From: Warburgia ugandensis
Taxonomy: Eukaryota > Streptophyta > Magnoliopsida > Canellales > Canellaceae
Assembly: GCA_035236585.1 (NCBI GenBank)
Contig: CP141139.1
Coordinates: 41,797,217-41,861,216 of the forward strand
Length of the DNA stretch: 64,000 nt
Direction: 5' to 3'
In this document: piece by piece, positions 1 through 12,380 of the stretch
Layout of the letters: each line of letters starts with the position of its first letter
How positions within the stretch are numbered: the first letter of the stretch is position 1
Notes under the pieces: model-generated
The model's database searches: none
Told to the model about the DNA's origin: nothing
What the model saw: the letters and a program-made list of their open reading frames with translations, nothing else
Translations under genes and position numbers: made by a program

Positions 1-1333
1 TGGAAACCCAAAAATATATAAATCCCCAAGGCATTCCACATTTTTTTTTCTAAGTAGAGGTTGGAAAGAAACCTTGAAACATTACACTATTTCTTGGGAT
101 CTCAATTTTAGGTTATTGATTTCAATTCTTAATTTTCATTGCTTTATATTGCCTTGTTTTGTTCTCTAAATTTCACATGCATAATTACCTCCTTGCTTTC
201 TTTTGGTTCTTACTTCCATCTCATTAGATTTCCATGCTTATTCATCAAAGATCCAAGTTAACTCTTCTTTAGTAGTGATAGCCAAGAGAAGAGGAAGCTT
301 AGATCCTTGAATGTCCCCTTAGAATTTCACTTTCTTTTTTCCCCTTCAACACGACCCAGTTTTAGGAGTCTTTCTTCATAATTAGGTCATCCACTAATCC
401 ATCTTCTCTCTTGAATTCCTTTCTACTCTTACGTGTTTTGTTGTTGTTTATATTAAGTTTTGATGCTAAGTTTTGTGCACAACTTCCAAATTATATTCAT
501 GTTTTATGAGCACAATTTTTGGTGTATTTTGGCATTGGTTCAATAAAAATCTTTGAGGATTCTTGTTCTTAGTTGTTTCTTATTTGCATTGTTATCTTGT
601 AGAGAGTTGTTTTAGTTGCTTTGTACGCATGATTTGATTTGAAGTTGTAAATGCTTAAAATCTGAAATTTTCTCCCTTCAATTTTTATGCTTTGTTTCCA
701 GCCATTAAAACATCTTATTTGCTTAAATCCTTAGGAATCCATTATATTTTTATTTTATTTATTAGGTGTATAGCTTATGTTTCATGTTAGTTAACTTTGA
801 ATCATTACAAATTTCCATCTTTGAACACAGGATGCATGCATACCATCCATAGATCATGCATGTTGAACTTGGATTAATTTCCTTTGATTCTTAATTAGTT
901 TAGTTGCTTAATCATGTTTTAATAGTTTCTAATTAATTACTTGCATCTTAGTTTAAGTTTAAAAAAGTTTTCTTTTTGAGTTTTAGTAAGTTCATTTTTA
1001 GAAAGTTTCTAATTCTAGTTTAGGAAAGTGTTAATTTAGTGAAGTCTCATTTTTAGCATGTTTCCTTACTTTATGTTTCCTACATTAATTAATGCTAGTT
1101 TTGCATTAGTTTCTTTTAATTGAATGCATGTTAGTTAGGCTAGTTTCTAATTCCATTAAATATCTTTAATTTTAGAATGTTTCTTTTAGTTCTAGTTTCT
1201 ATTTCAATGCATGTTTCTAATTTCATGTTGTTTACTTTTCTAAAAAAAGTTGAGACTCCTCGTGGGGTCAAATTCTCTCTCGTGAAGCACTACTTCGATT
1301 TGTACACCTGCCAGTAACATTAAAGCTACACCA
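1..1333 (+). mobile_element. 3' portion of an Athila/Tat-type LTR (family A)
   Basis: The window opens inside a long terminal repeat. The segment follows the 3' half of the LTR at 7,031-9,731: a shared AGTAGTGATAGCCAAGAGAAG block (here near 272), a shared run ending in TTCAATAAAA near 540, and the terminal pattern ACTCCTCGTGGGGTCAA then CTGCCAGTAACATTAAAG at 1,253-1,325. The last pattern is typical of the ends of large Ty3/gypsy LTRs. No primer-binding site follows 1,333, so this is probably a 3' LTR or a solo LTR rather than the 5' LTR of an element reading into the window. The left end lies outside the window. Confidence 0.6.
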
Positions 1334-2007
1334 ATTTTACCTAAAAGATTCCTTACCCTAGCATTTCCTTGGAATGAAACTTGCTATCAAAAGAAAACAC
1401 CTTCTTGGGTGGGTCCCCATTCAATAATGTTAAGGACTCTCCAAGAACGAGAGACTTCTTCATGTTTTAATCTCTAAAGGTTACCTTAACATTGAAGGAT
1501 TCTGAGGAAACATTGAGACTTCTTTTTAGGATTCCATGAAATGGGATCCACTTTATATACAAGTGGGAGCCACCATCATTAGAAAATTACCCTTAGAGAT
1601 ATGCTTCCTATTTTCAAAATGTTTGAGACTCTCCTAGGAAAAACCCACATGTTTAAAACTTCTAAAAGAAAAATAAAAAATGAAACCCAATATCACTAGG
1701 TCTCCTTTGTATTAGACTCTTTTCTTAAAGTCAAGAGAGCCCACAAGACATTAGATGCCCCATTATTCCTCTATCCTAAAGTTTTATCTTTATGGGAGAG
1801 TGTAAATGTGGATAAGAAGGCCCACTTAAAAGTTTTCAAATCCTGAACCTCTCTGAAGCCCTAACTCACTTAGAGTCCAAAGTTTCCACAAATTATAAAC
1901 CATCGTGGATGGTCTCTCCTCTTTGAAACTAGGGTGTGTAGTTTAAACTAGGTGTCCATTTACTTCAAAGGTTAGAACTCCTAACTATTAAGGAGTCCTA
2001 ATTGGGA

Positions 2008-2012
<5 letters not shown>

Positions 2013-2044
<32 letters not shown>
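2013..2044. repeat. (CT)16 microsatellite
   Basis: Uninterrupted CT dinucleotide run, followed by a looser CT-rich stretch to about 2,160. Confidence 0.95.
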
Positions 2045-2046
<2 letters not shown>

Positions 2047-2872
2047 GGTTGCTACTTCTCTCTATTCTTCTTCCCATCTCCACTAGGACCCATTCTTCTC
2101 TCTCTATATTCATCATCCTAGCAATGCTCATTTCACTCTCCTCTCCATCTCCATGTTTCTTAGCTTGTACCTATCTCTCCCATGTTCTCTTTCCCTAACT
2201 ACTCACCACTTTCCCACTCAATCACCATTCTATAACTCCCTACTCCCAAACTCCTATAAATACTCGTACAAACAAAAAGTCAAAAACACACAAAAAGATG
2301 CAATAAAAGAGAATGAAAGCCCAAATTAGAGAAAAATCCCACCATTCTTTTTAGAGTTTCTAAGGTGATTTCCTTTCTTATTCATCTCAGTCTTATGTTT
2401 GGTCTCTCTATCATATAGGTAGCACTTGCAATGCCATGAGGCAAGGACTTTCCATAGTCTAAACACACTCTCACTTTCCATGTAGCATTCATCATGACCA
2501 TGAGAGTTCTCTACTAAGGCTAGGGTTTGGCAAACTTTCCATTATGCGTAGTGCTTTCCATGCTGAGGAAAGTTTGCATCGCTAGACTCCTTGGAAAGAT
2601 GCCAAAGTGAGTGTCATAAATAACTAAGATTTGGTGTCCATTTTGTCTTTGCTAAGGTGGGCCATGTTACAAACCAAACTGGGTGTCATCCCCATCATTC
2701 CTAGATTCTAGAACTTCAAAAAGAGTTTATAGTCTCAGCCTTTTAAGTGTCTTAAACTTATCTAAATTGAATCAAAATTAGAATAGTGTGTAAGAAGGAT
2801 AAGTGGGCCCCAATTGACATCCAATAATGGGCGCCGACTTTCTTGACTTTAATAAGTTCTAAACTAGGGAAA

Positions 2873-3070
2873 CTCCTAAAATCAGTGAGCTTCAATTGAA
2901 GACTAAGAGTAGGGGCCTACTCTTCCTAAAGTAAAGAGTCCTAAAGTTTGAGATTGGGTACCGACCTTTTTCCTTGATCAAGTTTTGTACACAATAAAGT
3001 CCTTAAAATCAGGGAGCTCCTATTAACAACCAAGATTAGGGACCCACTCTTCCTCAAAATAAAGAGTCCT
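2873..3070. repeat. Imperfect tandem pair, period about 128 bp
   Basis: The stretch from CTAAAATCAGTGAGC through CCTACTCTTCCTAAAGTAAAGAGTCC (about 70 bp) recurs about 128 bp downstream with scattered changes. Only part of each unit is still alignable. Confidence 0.55.
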
Positions 3071-3479
3071 AAATCAATTCAGACTCCAAAGATTTAGCGA
3101 TTCTCATAGTCTTAGACTTGACAGATCCCTAAATTGATAAAAGTCCCAAGTCTTCTTAGTTGATGCCCAAAACTTGGTATCCACTTCCTCCTACCAAAGT
3201 CCTAACACAATTCAAAGTCTTTTGCCTGTTGGACTTCTTAAACAAACTAGTATCATGCATTAAGTCTAAGTTTTGACACTATGGCCCCCAATTGACAATC
3301 ACAACAAGTACCCACTTTTCTTTCATAGCCACCTAAGACTTTGGAAATTAGTGGAGGTATGAAAATTCTACAAATTTTAATTTGGTTCCATGGCTTAAGA
3401 CCCCTGAACAAGTCAATGACATATTGTTTAAATATTCTCAAATCTAGTCAAAGTCTAAATGCACAGATGAGGACTCTAA

Positions 3480-4012
3480 CAGAATGGTCTCATAGCTTGA
3501 AGAGTCCTAAAACTTGAGGACTCAATCTATATGGCCCCTGTAGCTAAAAGAGTCCCAAAAATCAAGGACCTTAGCCAAATGAGCTTTGCAACTTATAGTC
3601 TAAAAAAAAGGACAATAGCCAAATGGGTTTTTAACTCAAAGAGTTAGAAATCAACGACTCTAGCCAAAGGGCCTCATAGCTCAAAGAGTCCCAAAAATTA
3701 AAGACTCTAGTCGAATAGCCTTATTAAGTTGAAGAGTCTAAAAACTCTTGGACTTGATCTAAGTAGACCTTCTAGCTAGAAGAATCCCATCAATTGATGA
3801 CACTAGCGAGAAGGGCCCCAAGTTGAAAGAGTCTTAGAAATTAAAGACTCTAGCCAAAGGAGCCCTACTATCTCAAAGTGTCTTAAGAGCTAAGAACTTT
3901 GACCAAACAAGTCCCATCAACTGAAAACACCTTATAATGACAACGGGATTTGACTAGGTGGGTTTCATCAATGTAGAAGCTCTAAACAATGGAGATCCTA
4001 ATCGCATACGAT
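3480..4012. repeat. Degenerate tandem array of about 47-bp units
   Basis: About ten or eleven head-to-tail copies of a unit that reads roughly 'gggcctcatagctcaaagag', then 'tcccaaaaatcaaagactct', then 'agccaaat'. Units start near 3,481, 3,531, 3,579, 3,623, 3,668, 3,716 and onward. Each differs from the next by many substitutions and small indels, so the array is old. I see no coding frame running through it. Confidence 0.7.
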
Positions 4013-5645
4013 TTAGCGTGTTTGAAAAGGTATATTATGATTCTAACAAAGTTAAGCCTCATGCCTTTTGGTGATGATTGGTCAATGGCAATACATGTGT
4101 TCTCCTCCATGACCGAATAGTTAAAGGGATAGAAAAATCTAAGCTCAATGCTATTACGCATTTCCTACTTAAGAAAAGGGCATTGTTACACATTCAAGGA
4201 AGTGATTAAACTATGTAGAGAACATGTTAATGCTAAGAGAGGATCCAAAGGCCATGCACTCTTATTGGTTTGACACAATGCTTTGAAAGACATGCTTACA
4301 TAAGTCATTGGCTAGTTATATCATAAAATTGAGTCAATATCCTAATCACATTGTAAAATTGATCCAAGCTAGCATGTGGAGATCATTGAAGCCACTAATT
4401 ACTATACCCATTAATTGAAGATTTTTTGTATGAATTTAGTAATAAAAAATTATATGTATGCATTCAATCATCAAAAGATTGTAATTAATAGCATAAGTAA
4501 TTGTGAACGGAATCACAACACTTTTATGTAACTAGAAGAATGTATTCACAATCACTTAATAAATATAAAAACCCTTTAGCTTTAAGAGAAGTCAGCCCTC
4601 GTATTTCCTTCATGTGATTGTTTGAATGTATTACACACAATGCAAAATTTGACATAGACAATTCATAATCATTAGTGTATGGTTGTAGCTAGATATACCT
4701 TATCATAAGCATACACCTAGAGATGGAATGCGATTGATGTTTTTATCTTTTTCTTTATAGACATGTAGTCAAACCTTAAAGATTGGAGATATGTACTCAC
4801 TATCTTTTGATTATAAAAACCTATCTGAGGGTAAAAAAATTGATTTTATTGTCATTGTATTGTTAGTTGCTTTGCAAGAAAACAAAAAGATAATTATTTC
4901 TCATATATTATGTATTGAAATGTTTCTCATGCCTAGTGAGAAGTAAACTTGGTGATGGATTACCTCTTGACATACTTCAAGTACAAGGGGTTTCATGATT
5001 CTCACTCCCCCTTTGCTTTTGATTTGTACAACATTACTTGTTCTTAAATGTTGAATGCATACCCATGAGCACCTCATCCCGATAACTTATTAAGAGGTCT
5101 CCTTGCTTCACTATGCTAGAAGGGCTTTGCTCATGATAAGGTAGGAAAAAATATAAGAACATATCTCCATACGATTTATAAATAAAATCAATTTGGGATT
5201 ATTCCAAAAAATGTGAGATCATACCTACTTTAGTATGGTCTCATTTGAGGTTTCCTATGGCATATGCAATTATTATCAAATCAAACTATCTAGTTAACAT
5301 TTATCCTAACTAGAAAAATTCACATAAAAGAACTCCAGTAGAACTTCATACTCCCAAAATCTTGACTTTACACTATAACTTTAAACTTTTTATGTATTAC
5401 ATATTAAGCTAGTAGAATTTTTTTTAGCCTATTGAAACCTATTTCCATTTATGTCATTTGAAATTTCTCTTGAACCATATTTTTCCATGCCACATATGTA
5501 TTTCTGAATTCTCTAATTACTTCTAAGTTTTATCCTATCTATAAGTTAAATGAATGGGCCCTAATGGATTTGCTTGTTGCATTCTCTCTATTTTAGGCAC
5601 ATGACATTTATATCCCAATTCACTTAACTTCTTGCCATCAATCCT

Positions 5646-5648
<3 letters not shown>
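4013..5648. other. Unassigned non-coding DNA
   Basis: AT-rich with frequent stops in all frames. I found no recognisable element terminus, domain or RNA gene. Confidence 0.4.

Positions 5649-5738
<90 letters not shown>
5649..5738. repeat. (CT)45 microsatellite
   Basis: Ninety uninterrupted bases of CT, a pure polypyrimidine tract. Confidence 0.97.
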
Positions 5739-5743
<5 letters not shown>

Positions 5744-5921
5744 GTGTAATATCTTTTCCTATTTAAATTCTAATTCTAACTCAATAGTCTTCTCATTTTA
5801 TATTCTTATATACTAGTAATTGAATAAGTGGCCCCTCAACCTTCAGAGTCATTAAGTTCTCTCTTAGTTTTCCTCTAACCTTTTCTACTTTGTTGTATAA
5901 CCTTTCCTCCTCCTCCTCTTT

Positions 5922-5923
<2 letters not shown>

Positions 5924-5967
<44 letters not shown>
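5924..5967. repeat. Compound (CT)14(CA)8 microsatellite
   Basis: A CT run of about 28 bases passes directly into a CA run of about 16 bases. Confidence 0.95.
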
Positions 5968-6006
5968 AAGTTCTTTCTAATTTTAGTATATTGTTAAATG
6001 ACTTGT

Positions 6007-6010
<4 letters not shown>

Positions 6011-6075
<65 letters not shown>

Positions 6076-6084
6076 TGTGTGTGT
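6011..6084. repeat. Compound (GA)31(GT)6 microsatellite
   Basis: A GA run of about 62 bases passes into a short GT run. Its purine strand is complementary to the CT tracts at 5,649 and 5,924, which lie 45-360 bp upstream. Confidence 0.95.
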
Positions 6085-6707
6085 CTTATATGTATTTGTA
6101 TGAGAAAAAATACTCATTTCATACATTTGAAATAAGCACAAGCATAAAGAAAATAGCATAATTTTTTTTCCACAAGCTGGATTTTATTAATTAAATGAAA
6201 GTGGGTATCTATGTCCAACCTTTTATGTTGTTAAGTACATGTCAATAACAAAAGACAAACCTTTAATTATCTATTATTTGATTAAGTACCAGAAACCTAA
6301 GGCTAGAATGAGTTGCAAGTTAATTTATGGCTTCCATAAAGTAGCAAGAAGGAACTAGGGGCAACATTTGACTAGCAATGAAGAGATTCAAGTGCTATTG
6401 TGTCAAAAGATTACCAAAATGGTAAGGCCATAAATCAGCACATAACCTAGTCAAATGACTTAAGGACCAAGACTTATACCTTTTAAGAAAATGTATTTAA
6501 TTAGGCATAAGGGCTTATGAATAGGATTTCAACATGAACCACAACTTAGGGTTTATCCAATGGTTAGCTTAAATTCAAAAGGTCTAAGCATGAATGGTCA
6601 ATCCCTTAGGCGACAACAACATAGCTAAGATCAGAGTGGGCTAGGATTACTCATGATGGCTAGCCATAGGCATCACCATAAATGTACATGGACTTATATG
6701 GTCCAGG
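6085..6707. other. Unassigned non-coding DNA
   Basis: No reading frame or repeat family recognised. It would be the flank outside element C if 6,708-7,030 is that element's outer LTR end. Confidence 0.4.
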
Positions 6708-7030
6708 TGTTGAGAATTTTCTAGCAAGTGCACAGTTAGTCAATTGTAATATTGCAAGGTAGAATCCATAGGGAGGATATAGTATGAGTTTAAAGCACTA
6801 AATTATTCTACTTTAATTATCTTCAAAGATTTATCTCGGAAAGGTTACATGATAAGGTGATGAATGATCAAATGAATTAGATTTATTTGAATCAAGAAAA
6901 CATACTATGATTGAAGGTTAGGGTTAGAGATTAGCATTAGGGTCCACCACTTGTTATTCCTACTTATAACTCCAGAAGTAGACCTAAATTATGTTCATAT
7001 TCTCTAAATGTGGTTTCTTTGAAAAGTCAA
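6708..7030 (-). mobile_element. LTR terminus of Athila-type element C, truncated
   Basis: Positions 6,735-6,930 match 34,600-34,797 closely and in the same orientation; the block GGAGGATATAGTATGAGT is identical. Read on the minus strand, the segment has the usual LTR end: a CTCCCTATGGATTCTACC block, then TGTGCACTTGC. The left edge (about 6,708-6,711) behaves as an outer end because no primer site follows it. The right edge is cut by the start of element A at 7,031. It could be the 3' LTR of the minus-strand element at 29,462-34,797, or an unrelated copy of that family. Confidence 0.5.
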
Positions 7031-9731
7031 TGATAAGTGATCAATTTTTTGTATAAATTACCTAATTAGTTGCCCATGTGTTATAACTTAGTGTTAAATT
7101 AGGGTTTTTAGCCAACAAACATAACGCATGCGTTTTTTACCTAATAAAGAAAAATTTTGATATTTTGTACATCTAAAGGCTAATTTAGAGTAAGTATGTA
7201 AATGATCATAATTTTTAGGATCAAATTTAACGTTTTTATTCTTGTGTAGGTGTTGAGAAGGTAATCTAAAGGTCAAGATTGAAATTGAAGCCATTCATGA
7301 TGTTTCCTAGTCTAACTAGTAAACCTAAGCAAGCCAAAGCCTAAATCAAAGGTGTAATGAAGGTTCAAGATCATCCTAAGGCATGCAAGAAGGCATTGAA
7401 GAAGTTAAAGGTGACTAAAATGAGCCCATAAAGTAAGCCACACATTTTCACCACCTTTGCATGGGAGTCATTCAAGCTACTTATGGAAAATAGTGATAAT
7501 CCATACAAGCTACTCAAGTCTTGAAGCTAAGCAATGAAGCCACTTTAGAAACCAAGGAATGATTCATCAAGCCAAAGATGAGTGCCACATGAAGTCACAC
7601 AATTGGAGCATCAATTCAAGCAACTTTCTTATGTTACAAGTGTGATTTTTAAGGCATTTTGTGAGATTAATGTAAAAGGTAAGATGATCATGCATTAAGG
7701 GACCTATAAAGAGAGAAAACCCATATTCCTAATCCATTCCCTAACCTTAATCTACCCATCCTACTAGGGCTCCACGTTTTTAAGTGAACAAGGGAGCAAC
7801 TATCTAGAAGGTGGATGCCCCCCACCCCACTTTCCTCTTTGGTGATCAAGGGTTTCATAAATAGGATACCTTAGATCTACATCAATTGAATTAACTTCAA
7901 AACCCTAGATCTTTTCACATGTTTCCTAAACCTTATTCCTTACCTAATTCCTTGAATTTCCACCATTCAAATTCCATCCAAGTAGGAGGGTAGAGAGCCA
8001 CTTTTCTTCTTGAAAAAAGGATGCCTTCCCCACTTTCTAATTTAGAAACCAGCCAGCTCATATTTATTTCTATCTCTTGTGTCATCTTTAATGACATCAT
8101 TCCTACCTAAATTTTCTCCTCCTAACCTTTCTCATTGAATACCCTAATCCTAGGGCCACATTTCTCATGTTTTTACCCCTTCCTAAGTTATGAAACCACT
8201 CATCTATATGTAGCCCCGTGGTACATACTAATTTTCTAAGTAGAGGTAGGTGACACACTTTGAAATCAAGCTTTCCTTTGGTGTTATTTGCTACTAGACT
8301 TTGGGATTTCTTATATTATTTTCTTCTTTTGTATTTCTAGTTATTTTCTTGGTTATTTTTTCTCCAATTGAGGTTAGTAGTTTGCTTGCTTTGGTTTAGT
8401 TTCCCTTGTTTTGCTTTCTAGTTTTGTAGCATTCTTTCTATCCAACTTTCTCCTATCTTCATTACTTCAATTCCACTTGTTCTCTTTATTATTCCATAAA
8501 TATTTACATTAAATCATCTTTAGTAGTGACAGCCAAGAGAAGAGCTAGCTTAAATCCTTGAATTCCATGTTTTCCACACTCTTTTTTCCTTAGTTTTGGG
8601 CAGTTTTTCCTTAGTTAGTTCACCCACTTAGATTTCTTTTCGCTCAAATTACTTTTTGGGTTTTCTTTGTATCTCATCATGCTTCAGTTTTAAGCTTTAT
8701 ATTGCAATTTTATTTTAGTTTATATTAGGTTTTATGCTTAGGAATTGGATGAAATTTTTAGCTTTTGAACATGTATTATGCATTTAATTTTTGGTGTAAT
8801 TTAGAGATGATTTAATAAAATTTTTTGAGAATTCTTTTATGGAATGCTTATTTCAAAAATGTACCTGAGATCTAGGTTTTTTCCAAAGTTATGATTTCAA
8901 TAACTTTCTAATGCAAGATTTATTGAATGTTCTTAAGTATCGAAATCTAGAAATTGGTTTTTCCTTGACCTTGTGCTTTAATTCTATAGATGCATTAAAT
9001 TTCACCATCTTAAGGGCTCCAAAATCATGTGTGCAGTCCAAAAACCTTGCACATGGTTTTAAATCCTTTTCCTTTTAGATTCATGGTTAATCCAGTTACT
9101 TAATCTAGTTATAGAAGTGCTTAATTCATTGTTTCATATTATTTTAGGTTTATAAAGTTTCCTTTTTGAATTTTAGAAAGTTCCATCTTTAGGAAGTTTT
9201 AGGATTTAGAAAGTACTAAATTTAGAAAGTCTCTTTAATAGTAGTTCCCATTCACATGCATGTTTCTAATTTGTTGTTAAAGTTAGTTAGATTTAATTGA
9301 TTACTTATTTTGACATGTTAATTTAGTGTTAGAAAGTTTCCTAAATTGGTTTTAGAAAGTATCTAATTCTAGTTTAGGAAAGTGTCATTTTTAATAGTTT
9401 CCTTTAGTATAAGTTTCTTAATTTGATTCATTCTAAATTAGCATTAGTTTCATTTAGTTGCTTACATGTTAGTTAGGTTAGATTCTAATTTCATTGTTTA
9501 GTTTTACTTTTTAATAAGCTTCTTTTAAGTTTAGTTTCTAATTCCATGCATGCTTCCATTTCATGTTGTTTAATTTCCTAGTTTAATCACAACTCTTCTT
9601 CTTTGGTTGAAGTTAATCAATTTGAATAAAATCCAATCATTGCAAATTTGTAAGATTCCTCGTGGGATTGACCTCACTTGCATGAAGATACTATATTGAT
9701 TCATGCTCTTACAAGTAACTTTAAAAACACA
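7031..9731 (+). mobile_element. Element A 5' LTR (Athila/Tat-type, about 2.7 kb)
   Basis: Begins TGATAAGTGATCAATTTT and ends near AACACA at 9,731, just before the primer site. The first 1.7 kb is matched by the LTR at 22,806-24,500, whose start TGTTATAAGTACTCAATTTT aligns with this one. The 3' end carries the large-LTR signature ATTCCTCGTGGGATTGACC at 9,655-9,673. A TATA-like box lies 675 bp from the start, at the same place as in the partner LTR. The short ORFs inside it are chance. Confidence 0.7.
7705..7710 (+). promoter_or_regulatory. TATA-like box in element A 5' LTR
   Basis: TATAAA in the context GGGACCTATAAAGAGAG. It is conserved as GGAACCTATAAAGATAG in the partner LTR (23,529-23,534), at a similar distance from the LTR start. 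A likely Pol II start region by position only. Confidence 0.45.
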
Positions 9732-9740
9732 ATAGGTTTT

Positions 9741-9758
9741 TGGCTCCCTTGCAGGGGA
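9741..9758 (+). other. Primer-binding site, decayed tRNA-Asp type
   Basis: TGGCTCCCTTGCAGGGGA resembles TGGCGCCGTTGCCGGGGA, the complement of the plant tRNA-Asp 3' end used by Athila/Tat elements. Four mismatches are visible. It sits about 9 bases past the LTR end. Confidence 0.6.
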
Positions 9759-11279
9759 ATCGTAAAGGATTTGTGGTTGGATCCTTATTGTTTACCTTTA
9801 GTATTAATTTTAGGTTGCATTAGGTTATGTTTTTGTATCATAGTTTCTTTTTTCTTTATTCCTCACAAAATTAATCCATCATACTTGTTTTGTGCAAGGG
9901 GAATTTGGCAAAGGAGCAGCTTCATCAACTTAAGATTTACTTGCTTTCTTAGATTAGGGTTTTTCTTTTCTTTGAATGAAACTTATAGTGAGGCCCATTA
10001 TAACTTGCAATTTCAATTTCAATTTTAAATAGGTTGTACTAAAACATGCAAGTGTGTGGTATGGAGGCCCACACTTGATCTTCATCAGAAACCTCACTGT
10101 ATGTGCCATCACTTTCTTTTTATTTTCCTAGTTTAGGTTGCATTTAATGTAATTTACATTTTGTTGGTAGTGTAATTTATGTAGATTAGGATCATTCATT
10201 TTAATTGTTGTATCTTTACTTAGAAGGACACAATCTATTGTCACTCTAGTGGCTTCTGAGAACTGTGGTTATAGTGGGTGTCTTAAAATCCAAGTAATTT
10301 TTTGACGCCTTTAATTGATGTTAATTAAGGTCTAAATGCCTCCTAACATGAGGATTGTATTAACCACTTTTGAAGAGAACCCAACTGGTAAGCAGTAGTC
10401 AAACCTTGATAAAAGGAGGAGCTACCTAAATCTAAGTCTAAGAAGCTACCACCTATGCACTAAGAAAAGATAATGAAGACATTGCTTGATTAGTGAATAC
10501 TAGGATTTGATTGTGCATCATTTAGATTAGGATTAGCATTTAGGTTGCATCATATAGTCAGGGTTTCTTTCCCACATAAAAAAAATAAAATTCATTCACT
10601 AAATATAACGACTTCTTTCGTTGTATACAAAGTTGAGAACAAAGGCCTATTAAGAAGGGGATAGATTTCACACATCAATGGATAGACTAGATAGAATGCA
10701 AAGTCAATTGCTTAGTATAATAGCCTCTAGGCAAATTGCACCACAACCTTAGTACCATAATGACTATACCTATTCTAAGCATCCCTATCCCACTCCCTCG
10801 TGACCATCAAGCTCCACATATAATGGTTATTATCAAGAGCCAATGGAGGCACATAATGCATTCGCATACCCTAGCAATTTTTATCCTGGGAGAAATTACC
10901 AAGACTAAAATGGATGGGCTAGGAATCATAAATAGCCTTGGTCTCAAGGTTACCAATATCAGGAAGAACCACAATGGTCAACCATCATGGGTTCAACTTG
11001 CCAACCTTTTTCAAAACCTAAATGCCATAGTAATAACTACCCTATGAGTCATTTCCTCTACAACATGAAGAACAACCATTACATGAGAATATACAGTAAA
11101 TTTGTGAGAGAATGGAACAAATAATAGCTTCCATTCAAAAGGAGACTGAGGGAATGGAATGAGAGATAGGGGAATAGGAAGAGATAATGAAACTAATAAT
11201 GGAAAATACTACTAGAAACATTGCTAAATTTATAAAAAGGATTAAGGAAATGAAACAATTTGGGGACAATGAAGAGCCA
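9759..11279 (+). pseudogene. Element A internal region with gag-like remnants
   Basis: The segment after the primer site is where gag should lie, but no frame stays open. In one frame around 10,868-10,950 the residues PSNFYPGRNYQ and NGWARNHK survive, recalling the 'NPGWRNHPNFSW' stretch of Athila/Tat gag proteins downstream of the core domain. I could not find a gag core or a zinc knuckle. Stops and frameshifts make it non-functional. Assignment rests on that short similarity plus position. Confidence 0.4.
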
Positions 11280-11870
11280 TTTATTAATGATGATTGGATG
11301 GAAATATCTTATGATTAGTCTAAGCCACATAGTCCACAATCATCCAAAGAAACTTCCCACTCAGATCTAATTGAGCCATGTTCTAATCCTTGTTACAATA
11401 TTGATGAAGAGAATGAAGCCTTAACCCAAATCCTTTAGAATTGTGTCATGCTAATTTTTATGACTTTGAAGATGTTACATCCATTGAGGAGGTGAATGAG
11501 TTGTTGGATACTGTGCATTTAATTGAGACTTCTCAATGGCAAGCTTAAGTAGGTGCCCCTATAGAGCCTAGAATACTAATTGAGCCATGCAACATTGAAG
11601 ACATACTTGATTGAGACCTACAAACCTTATTTGAACAAACATTAGATAGTAATATAGGTCCAATTGAAACTTTACTAGTGCCAGCTAAAGAAGAAGCAAA
11701 AGAGTCAATTGATGTACTAACCCTACATCAACCTACTCTAGGGTACACTTTAGAAGATAATCAAGATTTAAGCCAAACAATGTCCTTGCCTCTAGTAATA
11801 CAAGAACTACATTTTAGGGACATGCAAAGTCAGTCTACACCTCAATTTCAATAAAATGCAAGGAAATATA
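11280..11870 (+). pseudogene. Unassigned retrotransposon ORF, broken copy in element A
   Basis: This region translates in one frame into the relative of the open ORF at 24,846-25,367. Shared stretches include EEVNELLD, TSQWQ, LFEQTLDSN, LVPAKEEAKES, VLTLHQPTLGY and LEDNQDLSQTMS. Two internal stops (a TAA after SQWQA and a TGA after EDILD) and a terminal frameshift break it. It lies downstream of the gag-like remnants and upstream of the motif at 12,268. I do not recognise the protein; it is not protease, RT, RNase H or integrase. Confidence 0.6.
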
Positions 11871-12267
11871 GAGGAAAGAGATAAATTGAATAGAATGGTC
11901 ACTGTTATCCCTAAATTTGGTAAAAGTGAGGACCATTTGTCTCTACAAGGTCCAACAAAATGGACGATAGTACACGAAGTCATCATGTTACTTCCACCTC
12001 AAAATACAAGGTGTAGGAATTATATTAACTATCATGAAATTTTAAAGATGGGGGATCATCAATGTGATCTCACTAAGTTTAAAGTCGTAATCGTAGTGGA
12101 AATATATAGACTATCACGAGGTTTTGAAGTGTAGTGAGAAATCTTGCTAGTTCATTTTTAACATTAGGATTAGAAAAAAAGTTAGTTGAACTAGTTAGAT
12201 CTAAGGTTAGAAAGTTAGGTTAGTTATAAGCCATGTCTGGCAGAAGATGTTAAACTTAGTGCTCAAT

Positions 12268-12380
12268 GGGAGGCAACCTAGGAATTTTTAGGAAGTCCCA
12301 TTGTTCTACATCACTCTTTTATTATATAGATTTCTTATATTCCAAAACAATGGGGACAATATTTCATTCAGGTTGGGGGA
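12268..12380 (+). other. Athila/Tat-type 3' internal motifs
   Basis: GGGAGGCAACCT at 12,268-12,279 and AATGGGGACAAT at 12,349-12,360, followed by GGTTGGGGGA at 12,371-12,380. These short blocks recur after the coding region in plant Athila/Tat elements. Element B keeps the second and third (25,718-25,750). The G-rich block may be an internal polypurine tract. Confidence 0.5.

Larger units (their letters stand above)
1334..3479. other. Unassigned non-coding DNA
   Basis: No reading frame, domain or LTR boundary that I recognise on either strand. The sequence is rich in short forms of 'aagagtcc' and 'gactctag', which become a clear tandem array further right. It includes a CT microsatellite and one short tandem pair, listed separately. 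It may be internal or LTR sequence of an element too decayed to name. Confidence 0.4.

Noticed and set aside
2530-2577. Perfect 11-bp inverted repeat (GCAAACTTTCC and its complement) with a 26-base loop
   Set aside because: An inverted repeat of this size is expected by chance about once in a window of this length, and nothing nearby supports a function.
3480-4012. CRISPR-like array
   Set aside because: Units are head-to-tail without unique spacers, they are degenerate, and the context is plant nuclear DNA.
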